From NCBI RefSeq assembly GCF_037327425.1, contig NZ_CP147846.1:4898001-4962000 (forward strand): a stretch of DNA of 64,000 bases, given 5' to 3'. A model generated the notes under the pieces. The model worked only from the letters and a program-made list of their open reading frames with translations. It made no database searches and was not told the DNA's origin. Below are positions 1 to 9,113 of this stretch, in pieces. The translations under genes were made by a program, and so were the position numbers. Every line of letters begins with the position of its first letter. The first letter of the stretch is position 1. The stretch comes from Rhodococcus sovatensis. GTDB lineage: Bacteria; Actinomycetota; Actinomycetes; Mycobacteriales; Mycobacteriaceae.

Positions 1-772
1 CAGTGATGATTGGAGGTCCGTTGGAGTGTAGGAACGAGGCGGTGGTGCGAGCGATTCGATCGATGGAGTTGAGCGTCGTGACTGCTTCGGGTCCGTTGTT
101 CCACACGACCAGTGCCAGGTGGTTTTGATCGAGCAGGTATCCGGTCTCGGCTTGAAAAGTTTCGGACGACTCGCCGTTGTCCGCCAGCAACGTGTGGATA
201 GTGGACGAGTGGACGTTGCCCTGAGCGCCGATCCACCGCCTGCGTTCGGTTTCGTATGCGTCGAAGACGAACAGAGTGATCCAGTCGATGTAGCCGTAGA
301 CGACATCCGAAATATGTTTGAGGACCGCAAGATCGAGGGGACTGGGGAGCTTCAGCGCCTGGACCTCGTCGAAGCAGACGCGCATCATGTCGTTCTGGCC
401 CATGTGGTACGCCCGAACCAGAGAATTCGACGGTACGTCCCGTTGCGCAAGACGCAGCGCGTACTCCACTGCAGCAGTGGTGGGTTGAAGATGATCGATC
501 GGTATGTCGTTTGCCAGGATGTGAATTATCGTGGAGATGTTTCCGTGTACCGACGATTCCAGGAGATCGACAAGGATCGGGTCGTCGTCGAGTCGGTCGA
601 TTTCGTGCGCCAGGAGCGAGGCCATCGACCGTACGATGTCGCTCTCCCGTTGACCGAGTGAGTGCGCGACTTCCGCGACGATGACGAGGAGTTCGCGATC
701 CGCCGACGCTGGGACACGGGCGAGCCGACGCTGAGCACCCACTCGGCGCTCGTGTGGTGTCGGACTGGTCAC
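1..772 (-). CDS. PucR-family transcriptional regulator, C-terminus cut by window edge
   Basis: The minus strand reads as one open frame from a GTG at 772 to the window edge. It gives an N-terminal helical region (ASADRELLVIVAEVAHSLGQ), then AAVEYALRLAQRDVPSNSLV and RAYHMGQNDMMRVC, and an actinobacterial PucR/CdaR central region (YGYIDWITLFVFDAYETER, then HLALVVWNNGPEAV). The C-terminal helix-turn-helix expected in this family lies outside the window. The GTG overlaps the TGA of the upstream CrtI-like gene as GTGA, and GGAAAGGA stands about 6 bases before it, which fixes the start. It is the last visible gene of the operon starting at 5615 and may regulate it. The family call is firm; ligand and targets cannot be read. 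Confidence 0.85.
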   Translation of the reverse strand, partial: MTSPTPHERRVGAQRRLARVPASADRELLVIVAEVAHSLGQRESDIVRSMASLLAHEIDRLDDDPILVDLLESSVHGNISTIIHILANDIPIDHLQPTTAAVEYALRLAQRDVPSNSLVRAYHMGQNDMMRVCFDEVQALKLPSPLDLAVLKHISDVVYGYIDWITLFVFDAYETERRRWIGAQGNVHSSTIHTLLADNGESSETFQAETGYLLDQNHLALVVWNNGPEAVTTLNSIDRIARTTASFLHSNGPPIIT

Positions 773-2202
773 TGCACGTCCTTTCCCTTGCGCCGCAGGT
801 AGCGAAGAGCGGATTCTGCGGCATTGGCTCCGCACATTCCGTGTGCGCCCGCACCGGGTGGTGTCGATGCCGAGCATAGGTAGACCCCCGGGAGGCCGAC
901 GCTGTAGGGATCGAGGGCGATTCGCGGGCGGAGTACGACCTGGAGTTCGGTGTTCGCACCTCCGATGATGTCTCCACCGAGATAGTTCGGGTTGGAGGCT
1001 TCCAGATCGGCGGGTGAGGTCACGACGGTGGCGACGATCTTGTCCCTGAATCCCGGGGCGAAACGCTCGATCTGTCGGACCACAGCCTCCGTCGCATCAC
1101 CGGTGTATCCGTTGGGGACATGCGCATACGCATAGAGGGGGTTGATAGTCCCAGCCGATCGCGTCGGATCCGCCAGGTACTGCTGACCGACCAGTACGAA
1201 CGGGCGGGACGGCATCACCCCCTGCGTGACAGCTTTCTCGTGTGCGGCAATCTCGTCGAAAGAACCACCCAGATGGACGGTGCCGGCACGAGCACATCCC
1301 GCGTTGGTCCACGGCACATCACCGTCGATGGCAAAGTCGACCTTGAATGCTGCTGGGGCGCGACGGAACTTGTTGTACGCCTTCCCGACACGGGCGGGTA
1401 GTGCATCACCGTAGATGCTGAGTGCTCCGCGGGGTGACGTGTCGAGAAGCACAAGATCCGACGGTGGGATGTCGGAGGCGGTTCGGACACTGACGCCGGT
1501 GTCGATCTTGCCGCCCCAGTCGAGCAGCATCGAAGCCAGCGATTGGGCGATCGATCCGGATCCACCCTCTGCCACCGGCCAGCCGTACCGATGGCCGGAC
1601 GCGGTGATCATCAGCCCTACTGCCGAGGTGGCTGGGCGATCGAGACGATAGTAGGCGTGGGCAGCCACACCGCCGAACAAGGCCTTTGCCTTCTCGGTGC
1701 GCCACCATCGCGCAGCCACCGTGGCCGGTAGCAGTGCCCGTGGGCCGAACCCAGCCAGGGCCAACGGGTGCCGCGGCACGTTCGCGATGGGACGCATCAG
1801 GTCCGCCGCGAGGTTGTCGAAGTTACGGGCTATGTCCCCGAACATCCGATGCCAGCGGGGTCCGTCCGTTCCGAGACCATCGGCGGTTGCGTCGATCGAG
1901 CGGTGGATGAGTCCGGCGTCGCCGTCGTCGAGCGGATGCGCGCAGTCGATGTCCGCCCACTTCCAGTTCAGGCCGTAGCGTTCGAGATCGAGGGTGGCGA
2001 GGTATGGAGAGCCTGCTCCCATTGGGTGGAATGCCGAACACAGATCGTGGATCACCCCCGGCAACGTCAGTTCGGCGCTGCGCGTTCCGCCCCCGATGGT
2101 GTCAGCAGCTTCGAGCACCTGAACGTCCACGCCGGCGCGGGCGAGGCGAACCGCGGCAGCGAGCCCATTGGGCCCGCTGCCGACAACGACAGCGGTGGTC
2201 AT
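769..2202 (-). CDS. CrtI/phytoene-desaturase-like FAD-dependent oxidoreductase
   Basis: A 477-residue flavoprotein of the phytoene dehydrogenase-related family. The dinucleotide motif GSGPNG is at residues 8-13, the ribose-binding Glu is at 31 (VLEAAD), and GGGTRS follows near 38-43. The C-terminus carries the family motif GVYLCSASTPPGAGAHGMCG that closes the FAD site. Members are desaturases, saturases or isomerases of polyenes and other lipids; the substrate cannot be told from sequence. There is no crtB or crtE nearby, so carotenoid synthesis is not supported. The start overlaps the DUF3556 gene (ATGA at 2199-2202) and the end overlaps the PucR start, so it belongs to the same transcript. 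A role in lipid metabolism with the acyl-CoA ligase is an inference. Confidence 0.85.
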   Translation of the reverse strand: MTTAVVVGSGPNGLAAAVRLARAGVDVQVLEAADTIGGGTRSAELTLPGVIHDLCSAFHPMGAGSPYLATLDLERYGLNWKWADIDCAHPLDDGDAGLIHRSIDATADGLGTDGPRWHRMFGDIARNFDNLAADLMRPIANVPRHPLALAGFGPRALLPATVAARWWRTEKAKALFGGVAAHAYYRLDRPATSAVGLMITASGHRYGWPVAEGGSGSIAQSLASMLLDWGGKIDTGVSVRTASDIPPSDLVLLDTSPRGALSIYGDALPARVGKAYNKFRRAPAAFKVDFAIDGDVPWTNAGCARAGTVHLGGSFDEIAAHEKAVTQGVMPSRPFVLVGQQYLADPTRSAGTINPLYAYAHVPNGYTGDATEAVVRQIERFAPGFRDKIVATVVTSPADLEASNPNYLGGDIIGGANTELQVVLRPRIALDPYSVGLPGVYLCSASTPPGAGAHGMCGANAAESALRYLRRKGKDVQ

Positions 2203-4076
2203 ACCCGGTTGCCCCGATGAGAGGTCGGTCCCCCGACGGAGTCACCGGACTCGGTTGTCGTGGTGTCGCGCATCTTCGGTTCCTCCACAGTGCCGGGGTC
2301 GGTTGCGGCGCGGTTGGCGTCGATGTCCAGTGTCCACGTCACGGTCGTCGGGATGGGTCCGTTCGGCAACCAAGGCTGCTCGTCGATGGCGTCGGCGACC
2401 TTGTACCTGCCGCGTTCGATGACTCCCAGTGCTGCGTCGATGACCTGATACTGCTGGTAGTTCTTGTGAATCGGCTGCGATTCGATCCATACGACGAGGA
2501 ACTCGCCCGGAGCGAAGTTGCAGCGGCGCTGAATGGCCGCGATGAGCTTGTCGTCGTGCAGATGTCCGTCACCGAAGTTGAACGCGACGATCGAGTTGCA
2601 GGAGAACTCTCCTTCGCGGAGCGTGTAGGTGTCGATGTCGTCACCGAGGTGATTCATCATCAGTGAGAACAGGGCGCGGCCCTGGCTGTGAAGCGAACGC
2701 CATCCGAGCAGCTGGTGCATCACGACGTCGGCAACTTCCGGCGGGTAGGTCGCGAGCAGCTGGGTGCGGGTGTTCTGGCTGGGCCGCTTGATGAACTGGT
2801 CGATCTTGTCCTCGCAACCTGGGGCGAACGCCCAGGTGGCCGAGGCCCAGTTTCCGGCGTACTGCCGCATCGACGGTAGGAACGAGACCAGGTCGGGTCG
2901 GAGGTTGCCCAGGATCGGGAAGAACATCAGACCCGCCACGATGACGGCCAGCAGCGCGGGTGTGGAGAAGTCCCAGACGGCGTAGCCGTCGGCATTGGGG
3001 AATCCGAGGAACAAGAACACCGATGCGAACGCGAACAGCAGGTTCCATTCCAATGGAACGGCGAGCGGGAAGGTGGAGATGATGAACAAGTGGAAGGCGA
3101 CCATCAACGCGACACCGGCAAGCGCGACGACCGCGTTGGTGGTGAAGAGCAACACGAGAGGTGTTGCGACCTCGACCAGTGTTCCGAGTATGTGTCCGAC
3201 ACCGCCGGCAACTTTGGAGGGGCGAAGGTCGTGTGGAAAGTTCCGGTAGTGCGCGCGCTTGAGCGCCGTCGACGGGATCCACGGAGTGTTCGACAGCATC
3301 GGTGGGATCACCATGGAGAAGTGGTGGCCGAGCTTGGAGATGCCGGCTCCGACCCATACGGTCACGATGAGCAGTTTGAGGGCGATGATCATGTCGACGA
3401 ACGGCAGGAAACCGAAGATCAGTACCGCCGGGAAGTACTGTTCACCACGGGCGGCGATGAAGATGACTTTGTCGCGCAGGCCGATCACGATCAGCAGTGC
3501 CGCGAGCGAGACCATGAGCGTAGGACGTACGAGACCCGCGTTGTCGGTGATCGCGGCGTCGATGGAGCCGGTATGCACTCCTGGAAGTGCCAATGCGACA
3601 ACAATATTGACCAGAATCGCAGCGTAGACGACGACGTCGAATACGGTTCGCGTATCCCCCCTTGTGAGTGGAACCTTGCCTGGCCACGGTGGAAGGCGAA
3701 TGGTCCCGGGGCGCAGCCAGAACAGAGCGCCGCCCATCATGGGTTTGAAGTGTCCGGCCAGAGGTCCCCAGGATCCGCCGAGGCCTACCGTTTCGAGCAG
3801 GAGCGTCCAGAGCAACAACTTCTGGTAGACGACCGGTTCGTTCCACCATGTCGAGATCTCGAACGGATTGTGTCCGCTGGTGAGCGTGGCAACCGCGACT
3901 CCAGCGCCGATGTAGAGAACGATCAATTTGAGAATGTATATGGTGTGGACCATCTTCGGTGTTCCGAAGCCGTGGTCGGCCCAATGCGTCGACATTGCCC
4001 TGAGTCGGTCTCGGAACGGCAGGTCGAGGAAAGTAGCAGGGTCGACCGGAGGGAAATTTCCTTCTTTGAATCCCAT
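2199..4076 (-). CDS. DUF3556 integral membrane protein
   Basis: A 625-residue polytopic membrane protein matching the DUF3556 family of mycolata. The N-terminal soluble stretch (FKEGNFPPVDPATF) precedes about eight to ten hydrophobic segments up to residue ~400. A soluble C-terminal domain follows, with GWRSLHSQGRALFSLM, then GEFSCNSIVAFNFGDGHLHD. No catalytic motif known to me is visible. It lies between an acyl-CoA ligase and a CrtI-like flavoprotein, which suggests a membrane step on an activated lipid, but no biochemical role is established. The stop overlaps the next gene by 4 bases. The last 30 residues are polar and low in complexity. Confidence 0.85.
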   Translation of the reverse strand: MGFKEGNFPPVDPATFLDLPFRDRLRAMSTHWADHGFGTPKMVHTIYILKLIVLYIGAGVAVATLTSGHNPFEISTWWNEPVVYQKLLLWTLLLETVGLGGSWGPLAGHFKPMMGGALFWLRPGTIRLPPWPGKVPLTRGDTRTVFDVVVYAAILVNIVVALALPGVHTGSIDAAITDNAGLVRPTLMVSLAALLIVIGLRDKVIFIAARGEQYFPAVLIFGFLPFVDMIIALKLLIVTVWVGAGISKLGHHFSMVIPPMLSNTPWIPSTALKRAHYRNFPHDLRPSKVAGGVGHILGTLVEVATPLVLLFTTNAVVALAGVALMVAFHLFIISTFPLAVPLEWNLLFAFASVFLFLGFPNADGYAVWDFSTPALLAVIVAGLMFFPILGNLRPDLVSFLPSMRQYAGNWASATWAFAPGCEDKIDQFIKRPSQNTRTQLLATYPPEVADVVMHQLLGWRSLHSQGRALFSLMMNHLGDDIDTYTLREGEFSCNSIVAFNFGDGHLHDDKLIAAIQRRCNFAPGEFLVVWIESQPIHKNYQQYQVIDAALGVIERGRYKVADAIDEQPWLPNGPIPTTVTWTLDIDANRAATDPGTVEEPKMRDTTTTESGDSVGGPTSHRGNRV

Positions 4077-4133
4077 GCGAATACTCCTGTGTAGGAAGTG
4101 AATCGTGCAGAGTTGGAGTGAAATCGGAACTGG

Positions 4134-5615
4134 TCAGCGCACGGGTTCGACCGCTGGCGTCCGCAATGCCAGGCGTAGACCAGGCTTGTCGATCTTGCCG
4201 ACCGGGTTCCGGGGTAGCGAATCGACTATGTGAATCGCAACGGGGAGTTTGACTTTCGTGATTCGCTCACGCAAGTGGTCGAGTAGCTCGGCTTCGTGGA
4301 CCTTCGTATTCGGGTAGGTCACAACGTACGCAACGGGGACTTCCCCGTAGACAACGTCCGGTGCTCCGATGACCGCAGCTTCGAGAATGTCTGCATGGGT
4401 GGCGAGTGCATTCTCGATCTCCTTGGGGTAGATGTTCTCGCCACCGCGGATGATCATGTCTTTGATGCGGTCGACGAGCGTGAGGTACCCGTCCTGGTCG
4501 AGTCGGCCGATGTCGCCGGTGTGTAGCCACCCGTCGACCACGGTTCGTGCTGTCTCGTCGGGGCGTTCGAGGTAGCCGCGCATCACGTTCGGCCCGCTGA
4601 TGAGGACTTCCCCGACTGCGCCAACCGGCAGGAGCGTGCCCTGCTCGTCCGCGATGGCGATGGTCTGACCAGGTAGTGCTGGACCGACCGTACCCAGTTT
4701 GCGAACGCCGTTCGGGGGATTGCACGCAGAAGCGCACGTTCCTTCCGTGAGACCGTATCCCTCGACGATTTTCAGGCCGAACCTCGATTCGGCCTTGTCC
4801 AGCAGTTCCTTCGAGATAGGTGCAGCGCCGCAGACCCCGAACCGCAAGGACGACGTATCACGGACGACGTCGTCGGACTGAGAGGCCAGAAGTGCGTAGA
4901 TGGTGGGGACCGCTGAGAAATAGGTGGGACGGAGCCGCTCGACATCGTCGAAGAACCGTGATGGGGAGAACCGTCCGGTGATACTGACCTGACCACCGAC
5001 GATCAGGGGTGCCAGGACACTCACGCAGATTGCGTTGACATGGAACAGAGGCAGTATCAGCATGCAGTGGTCATCGTGAGTCAACGAAAAATGCTGCGCC
5101 ATGGTCGAAGCCATGAACTCGAGATTTGTATGCGTGAGCTCGACACCTTTCGGGCGACCGGTCGAACCCGAGGTGTAGATCAACAGGGCGAGATCGTCGG
5201 GGTCCTGATCGTCGAAGCCACCCCCGCCGTCGATTGTTGTTTCAGTGTCGATCTCGTCGATCGAGATGACGGGGTATCCCGGCACCGGATCAGGGTCGTC
5301 GGTGACCACCAACCGCGCACGCGCGTCGCGGATCTGGTACAGCGCTTCTGGCTGGGTGAACGTGGGATTCACCGGAGTTGCGACCGCTCCGATTCGCCAT
5401 GCCGCCATCATTGCCGTCAGCAATTCGACGCGGTTGGGGAGCATCACCGCGATGACATCACCCTTGCCGAGACCGCGAGCGGACAACTGCGACGCGAACG
5501 CGTCGACTCGCGCGGAGAACTGGTCGTAGGTCAAGGCGGTGTTGTCGTCGCGAACGCAGGGACGGGTGGCGCGCTCGGCCCCAGCGTTCCACGTGAAATA
5601 ACTGATGGCGGACAC
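4134..5615 (-). CDS. Acyl-CoA synthetase / AMP-dependent ligase (FadD-like)
   Basis: A 493-residue ANL-superfamily enzyme that activates a carboxylic acid with ATP and transfers it to CoA. The P-loop YTSGSTGRPKG is at about 147-157, followed by GYGLTEG, the adenine-binding DGWLHTGDIG and the catalytic Lys in VGKIDKP near 474. The open frame extends upstream to 5726, but the start chosen is GTG at 5613-5615, because GAGGAG lies 9 bases before it (5625-5630) and the family begins at this point (SAISYF). It heads an operon with DUF3556, a CrtI-like flavoprotein and PucR. The 57-base gap to the DUF3556 start is the only spacing in the operon. Chain length of the substrate is not readable. Confidence 0.9.
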   Translation of the reverse strand: MSAISYFTWNAGAERATRPCVRDDNTALTYDQFSARVDAFASQLSARGLGKGDVIAVMLPNRVELLTAMMAAWRIGAVATPVNPTFTQPEALYQIRDARARLVVTDDPDPVPGYPVISIDEIDTETTIDGGGGFDDQDPDDLALLIYTSGSTGRPKGVELTHTNLEFMASTMAQHFSLTHDDHCMLILPLFHVNAICVSVLAPLIVGGQVSITGRFSPSRFFDDVERLRPTYFSAVPTIYALLASQSDDVVRDTSSLRFGVCGAAPISKELLDKAESRFGLKIVEGYGLTEGTCASACNPPNGVRKLGTVGPALPGQTIAIADEQGTLLPVGAVGEVLISGPNVMRGYLERPDETARTVVDGWLHTGDIGRLDQDGYLTLVDRIKDMIIRGGENIYPKEIENALATHADILEAAVIGAPDVVYGEVPVAYVVTYPNTKVHEAELLDHLRERITKVKLPVAIHIVDSLPRNPVGKIDKPGLRLALRTPAVEPVR

Positions 5616-5789
5616 TATTTCGATCTCCTCACTGGTGCTGTGATCCATGACACTAGTGACAGTGGGCGTGCTCCAAAACGGCCTGTGAGGCCAGAGTTCG
5701 AGAGATTGGTTGTCCTCTGCGCACAATGGTCGCAGTGTGCACCGACAGTACCGAGAGGTATGGTTTTACGAGACGATGGGATTCGGGGC

Positions 5790-6326
5790 ATGGTTGGGAT
5801 GAAAACGAGAAGTGTTGTGGGACCGTGTGTTGTTGCGTTCGCAGCCGTGGCGGGCGTGCCCGCTTGCGCCGCACCGGATACCGGTCCCAGTTGCTCCGTC
5901 AGCGAACCCTCGGTCCTGCGCGTGACGGGTGACGAGTCCCCGGCGTGGGCGAATGAGTGGTTCGCCCAGGGCGGCGGCGCGATCGGTGGCGGCACCGTCG
6001 ATACCGCCGGTGCCGACGAGGACGAACAGTTCGATCGCGTATATGCGTGCGTCGGGCTGAAGGCTGCGTCCTTCGGCCACGTTGTCGAGGCCGGCGCGCC
6101 TGCTCAACGTGACGTGCGAGTTGGCGTCGCCGACTATCTCTACCGAGCCGGCGAGGTAACGGCCGACGGCAGCACATTCTCCGTCGACGTCGCGGTGGCG
6201 CGCAGCGAAGCCCACGTTGTTCGATTCGGAGTCGCGTTCGCACCACAGCAGGTCACGAGGAACTCCATCGACGTCTACTCGGGAGCATTCGTCGTACAAC
6301 TGATGCGCGAGGGCGGGATCCTGTGA
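5790..6326 (+). CDS. Putative secreted lipoprotein of unknown function
   Basis: A 178-residue protein, or 175 if the second Met at 5799 is used. It starts with a signal-like stretch, MKTRSVVGPCVVAFAAVAGV, ending in VPAC. That is a poor but possible lipobox, so lipoprotein status is uncertain. The rest is soluble with no motif I recognise (GDESPAWANEWFAQGGG, then VGVADYLYRAGEVTADGSTF, then AFVVQLMREGGIL). A longer in-frame ORF from 5040 runs antisense to the acyl-CoA ligase and was not accepted. Its stop overlaps the start of the GNAT gene (GTGA), so the two are co-translated. Confidence 0.65.
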   Translation: MVGMKTRSVVGPCVVAFAAVAGVPACAAPDTGPSCSVSEPSVLRVTGDESPAWANEWFAQGGGAIGGGTVDTAGADEDEQFDRVYACVGLKAASFGHVVEAGAPAQRDVRVGVADYLYRAGEVTADGSTFSVDVAVARSEAHVVRFGVAFAPQQVTRNSIDVYSGAFVVQLMREGGIL

Positions 6327-6850
6327 CGGATTCCTCCTGGTCCATTGCCCTCGTGTCCGAGGAGGGTTGGACATCGTTCCGCGATCTTAGACTCGAAATG
6401 CTGGCCGACTCCCCGAAGGCTTTCGTCGAGACCTTGTCGTCGGCGCACCAGCAGTCCGAGACCGACTGGCGCCGCCGGGCTTCGAAAGCGAATTCGGATG
6501 GACACTGTGGATTCGTTGCCGTCGATGCCTGCGGCCGATGGATAGGAATCATGCGCTCGACGGTCGAGGATGGCCGTCTCTTCCTGCTCGGTGTGTACGT
6601 GTCGCCGGTGTGGCGTTCGTCCGGAATCGCCGATGCCCTGCTCGCGCACGTCGAGGAGTGGGCAAAGACTCGCGGCCACGAAGCCTTGACGTTGGAGGTT
6701 CACGAGGACAACCTGCGGGCGCAGGCGTTCTATCGCCGGCAAGGTTTCGAACCGACCGGCGAGACCGTGCCTTACCCGCTGGCGGAGGATGAACTCGAAG
6801 TCGTCATGACCAAATCCCTTGCGGAGCGGTCGCGGCCAACGCGTCGATGA
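6323..6850 (+). CDS. GNAT-family N-acetyltransferase
   Basis: A 175-residue acetyltransferase. The acetyl-CoA-binding motif A region reads LFLLGVYVSPVWRSSGIADALL, the R-x-x-G-I-A-D version of Q/R-x-x-G-x-G/A. Motif B is LTLEVHEDNLRAQAFYRRQGF, typical of RimI-like enzymes. The acceptor substrate is unknown. The GTG start overlaps the previous stop. The last 47 bases overlap the 3' end of the LysR gene on the other strand, so the two transcripts are antisense at their ends. Confidence 0.88.
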   Translation: MTDSSWSIALVSEEGWTSFRDLRLEMLADSPKAFVETLSSAHQQSETDWRRRASKANSDGHCGFVAVDACGRWIGIMRSTVEDGRLFLLGVYVSPVWRSSGIADALLAHVEEWAKTRGHEALTLEVHEDNLRAQAFYRRQGFEPTGETVPYPLAEDELEVVMTKSLAERSRPTRR

Positions 6851-7694
6851 GGTCACGCTGAATGTCTGTCGCGGGTGACGAGGCATCGACCACTGCCGAG
6901 ACGGGCAGTTGCAATCTGTGCTGTGCCTCGGTGCGAAAGACGAGCCCCGTCTTCGGCGTGCTCTCGGCGGTGCTCGCGTAGATGATCGACCAGCATTCCG
7001 GGTGGTTGAGGAGTTCGGCGCTCGCCGTGTGATCGGGAGCGACCGGCGGTCCGAAGGCGAGCCGCAGACCGCTGCGCTTCATTGCTCCCTCGATGACCCG
7101 GTGCAGCAGAATCTGTTCACTGCGTTTGGGAAGCAGCAGCGGATACGCGGCCAGCTGCTCGAGGCTCGGATTGTCCTCGCTCGCCAGTGGATGGCCGTCG
7201 GCGAGAACGACCACCAGATCCTCGGTCCACAACTCCGTCACGTGCAGACCGGAGCGCTCCACGCTTCCCCTGATGAGCGCAACCTGGCAGTCGCCGGACG
7301 TCACCGCTTCGATTTGCTCCGCGAATCGTTTCAACACGAAGTCGATCTCTGCCTCGGGATGACGCTCCCGCACTGCAACGATGGCGGCAATGGCATTGGC
7401 CGCGAAGGTCATGTTGCCGGTGAGGCGGAGCTGGTTGCGGCGGCGAGCAGTCAATGCCAGGGCCGTCTGCTCGAGTTCCATCATGTGGCGCGCAATGGAC
7501 ACCAATTGTGCTCCCACGACGGTCAATCGAACCGTACGGGAAGTTCGCTCGAACAAGGCCTCGCCCATTTCCCGCTCGAGCTTGGCTATCTGGAGACTGA
7601 TTGCAGATTGCGAGACGTAGCAGCGTTCCGCCGCGCGCGAAAAGCTCAGTTCCTCCCCGACCGCAAGGAAGTACTTCAGTTGTCGCAGCTCCAT
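6804..7694 (-). CDS. LysR-family transcriptional regulator
   Basis: A 296-residue LTTR. The N-terminal winged helix reads MELRQLKYFLAVGEELSFSR, then YVSQSAISLQIAKLEREMG; a periplasmic-binding-like effector domain follows from residue ~90. The ATG at 7692-7694 was chosen over the one at 7709 because it matches the usual LTTR N-terminus and has GGAG 5 bases upstream. The upstream ATG also lies inside a palindrome (7708-7722) that looks like the LTTR operator. It is divergent from the NDH-2 gene, the usual arrangement for an LTTR and its target. Inducer unknown. Confidence 0.88.
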   Translation of the reverse strand: MELRQLKYFLAVGEELSFSRAAERCYVSQSAISLQIAKLEREMGEALFERTSRTVRLTVVGAQLVSIARHMMELEQTALALTARRRNQLRLTGNMTFAANAIAAIVAVRERHPEAEIDFVLKRFAEQIEAVTSGDCQVALIRGSVERSGLHVTELWTEDLVVVLADGHPLASEDNPSLEQLAAYPLLLPKRSEQILLHRVIEGAMKRSGLRLAFGPPVAPDHTASAELLNHPECWSIIYASTAESTPKTGLVFRTEAQHRLQLPVSAVVDASSPATDIQRDLIDALAATAPQGIWS

Positions 7695-7707
7695 CGAGTC
7701 TCCATTC

Positions 7708-7722
7708 ATGAGTTCTACTCAT
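7708..7722. promoter_or_regulatory. Candidate LysR operator
   Basis: A perfect 15-bp inverted repeat ATGAGT-TCT-ACTCAT lies between lysR (start 7694) and the divergent NDH-2 gene. Its core TGAG-N5-CTCA fits the LTTR consensus T-N11-A. Seen directly; binding is inferred. Confidence 0.5.
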
Positions 7723-7771
7723 CAATGCTATTCCATCTTTCACGTTGATAGACCAGCTCCCGCGGGGTTCT

Positions 7772-9109
7772 ATGGAGAACATGAAAGCGGATATGTACGA
7801 GGTCGTCATCGTTGGATCGGGATTCGGAGCATTGGCAGCTGCCAAGTCCCTCGGCAAGGCCGGCGTGAAGTTCTCACTCATCTCCAGCACTACCGAGCAC
7901 CTTTTTCAGCCGCTGCTCTATCAGGCCGCCACCGGGATGCTGTCGACGGGTGAGATCGCCCCGCCGATCCGGCGCATCCTCGCTCAGTACGAATCGGCAG
8001 ACGTCCGTCTGGGCCGAGTCGTTGACGTCGACCCTGACAAGCACCAGGTCACCTACTCCGCAGCGGGCACTTCGCACACCATCGGCTTCGGACGGCTGAT
8101 CGTCGCCACGGGCGCCACGCAGGCGTACTTCGGGCGCGACGAGTTCAAGGAACGAACATTCGCTCTCAAGACCGTCGACGACGCGATCGCCCTGCGCGAG
8201 CAAATCCTGAGCTGCTACGAAACCGCGCACCTCACCAGCGATCCGGTCGCCAAGAAGGAGCTGTTGAGTTTCGTCGTTGTCGGCGCCGGTGCGACAGGCG
8301 TCGAGCTGGCCGGCCAGATCAGGGATCTGGCACACCGGTACTTCGCCGGATCCTTCCCCGACATCAGTCCTGACGAGGTCAGCGTCACGCTCGTCGACGG
8401 TGTGAACGAAGTTCTGCCTGCATTCGGCGGCAAGCTGAGCAAGTACGCTCGGGCGAAGCTCGAGAAGTCCGGAGTCGAGGTCGTGACCGGAGCCATGGTC
8501 ACCGACATCGTCGACGACACGGTGACCGTGCAGGACGTGGACACCAAGACCTCACGAACAATCGCCGCCAAGACTGTCATCTGGTCGGCCGGAGTGCAGG
8601 CAAGCGACCTTGCGGCCACGCTCGCGGAGCGCACTGGGTGCGAAACAGACCGTGCAGGAAGGCTTCTCGTTCACGAGGACTTGACTGTCGGATCGGCGAA
8701 GGACATCTACGCGATCGGCGACGTGACGTCGTTGAACGGTCTTCCGGGCCAATCGCCCGTAGCAATGCAGCAGGGTCGCCACGTCGCGAAGACCATCGTC
8801 GGCAAGGTCGATGCAGGCACACCGTTCCGCTACGTCGACAAGGGCAGCATGTCGATCGTCGGACGATTCAGTGCAGTCGCACGGCTTTTCGGCAAGGTCG
8901 ACATGTCGGGGCCGATCGCCTGGGTCATGTGGTTGGCGGTCCACCTCATGTACATGGTGGGGTTCCGAAACCGATACGTCGCAGTGGTGTCGTGGTTGAG
9001 CTCGTACATCGGCGACAAGCGTCCGCACTTCCAGTACACAGACAGGTGGGCAGTCCGCACCGAGGCGCGAGTCGACGAAGACCAGGACCAGGAGCGGCAG
9101 GCAGCCTAG
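7772..9109 (+). CDS. Type II NADH dehydrogenase / FAD-dependent pyridine nucleotide oxidoreductase
   Basis: About 445 residues. An N-terminal FAD site (VVIVGSGFGALAAAKSLGKA) is followed by ATGAT, a second Rossmann motif for NADH (FVVVGAGATGVELAGQI), and the C-terminal FAD motif IYAIGDVTSLNG. The end (AWVMWLAVHLMYMVGFRNR) is the amphipathic/hydrophobic anchor found in NDH-2 proteins such as mycobacterial Ndh, which pass electrons from NADH to menaquinone without pumping protons. Start choice among ATGs at 7772, 7781 and 7793 is uncertain; 7772 is preceded by GGGG at about 5 bases. It is likely controlled by the divergent LysR gene. Confidence 0.85.
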   Translation: MENMKADMYEVVIVGSGFGALAAAKSLGKAGVKFSLISSTTEHLFQPLLYQAATGMLSTGEIAPPIRRILAQYESADVRLGRVVDVDPDKHQVTYSAAGTSHTIGFGRLIVATGATQAYFGRDEFKERTFALKTVDDAIALREQILSCYETAHLTSDPVAKKELLSFVVVGAGATGVELAGQIRDLAHRYFAGSFPDISPDEVSVTLVDGVNEVLPAFGGKLSKYARAKLEKSGVEVVTGAMVTDIVDDTVTVQDVDTKTSRTIAAKTVIWSAGVQASDLAATLAERTGCETDRAGRLLVHEDLTVGSAKDIYAIGDVTSLNGLPGQSPVAMQQGRHVAKTIVGKVDAGTPFRYVDKGSMSIVGRFSAVARLFGKVDMSGPIAWVMWLAVHLMYMVGFRNRYVAVVSWLSSYIGDKRPHFQYTDRWAVRTEARVDEDQDQERQAA

Positions 9110-9113
9110 ATCG

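Noticed and set aside
3090..4094. Plus-strand ORF of 334 codons
   Set aside because: Antisense to the DUF3556 gene; composition is Arg/Asp/Glu-rich without a family pattern, as expected of a shadow frame in GC-rich DNA.
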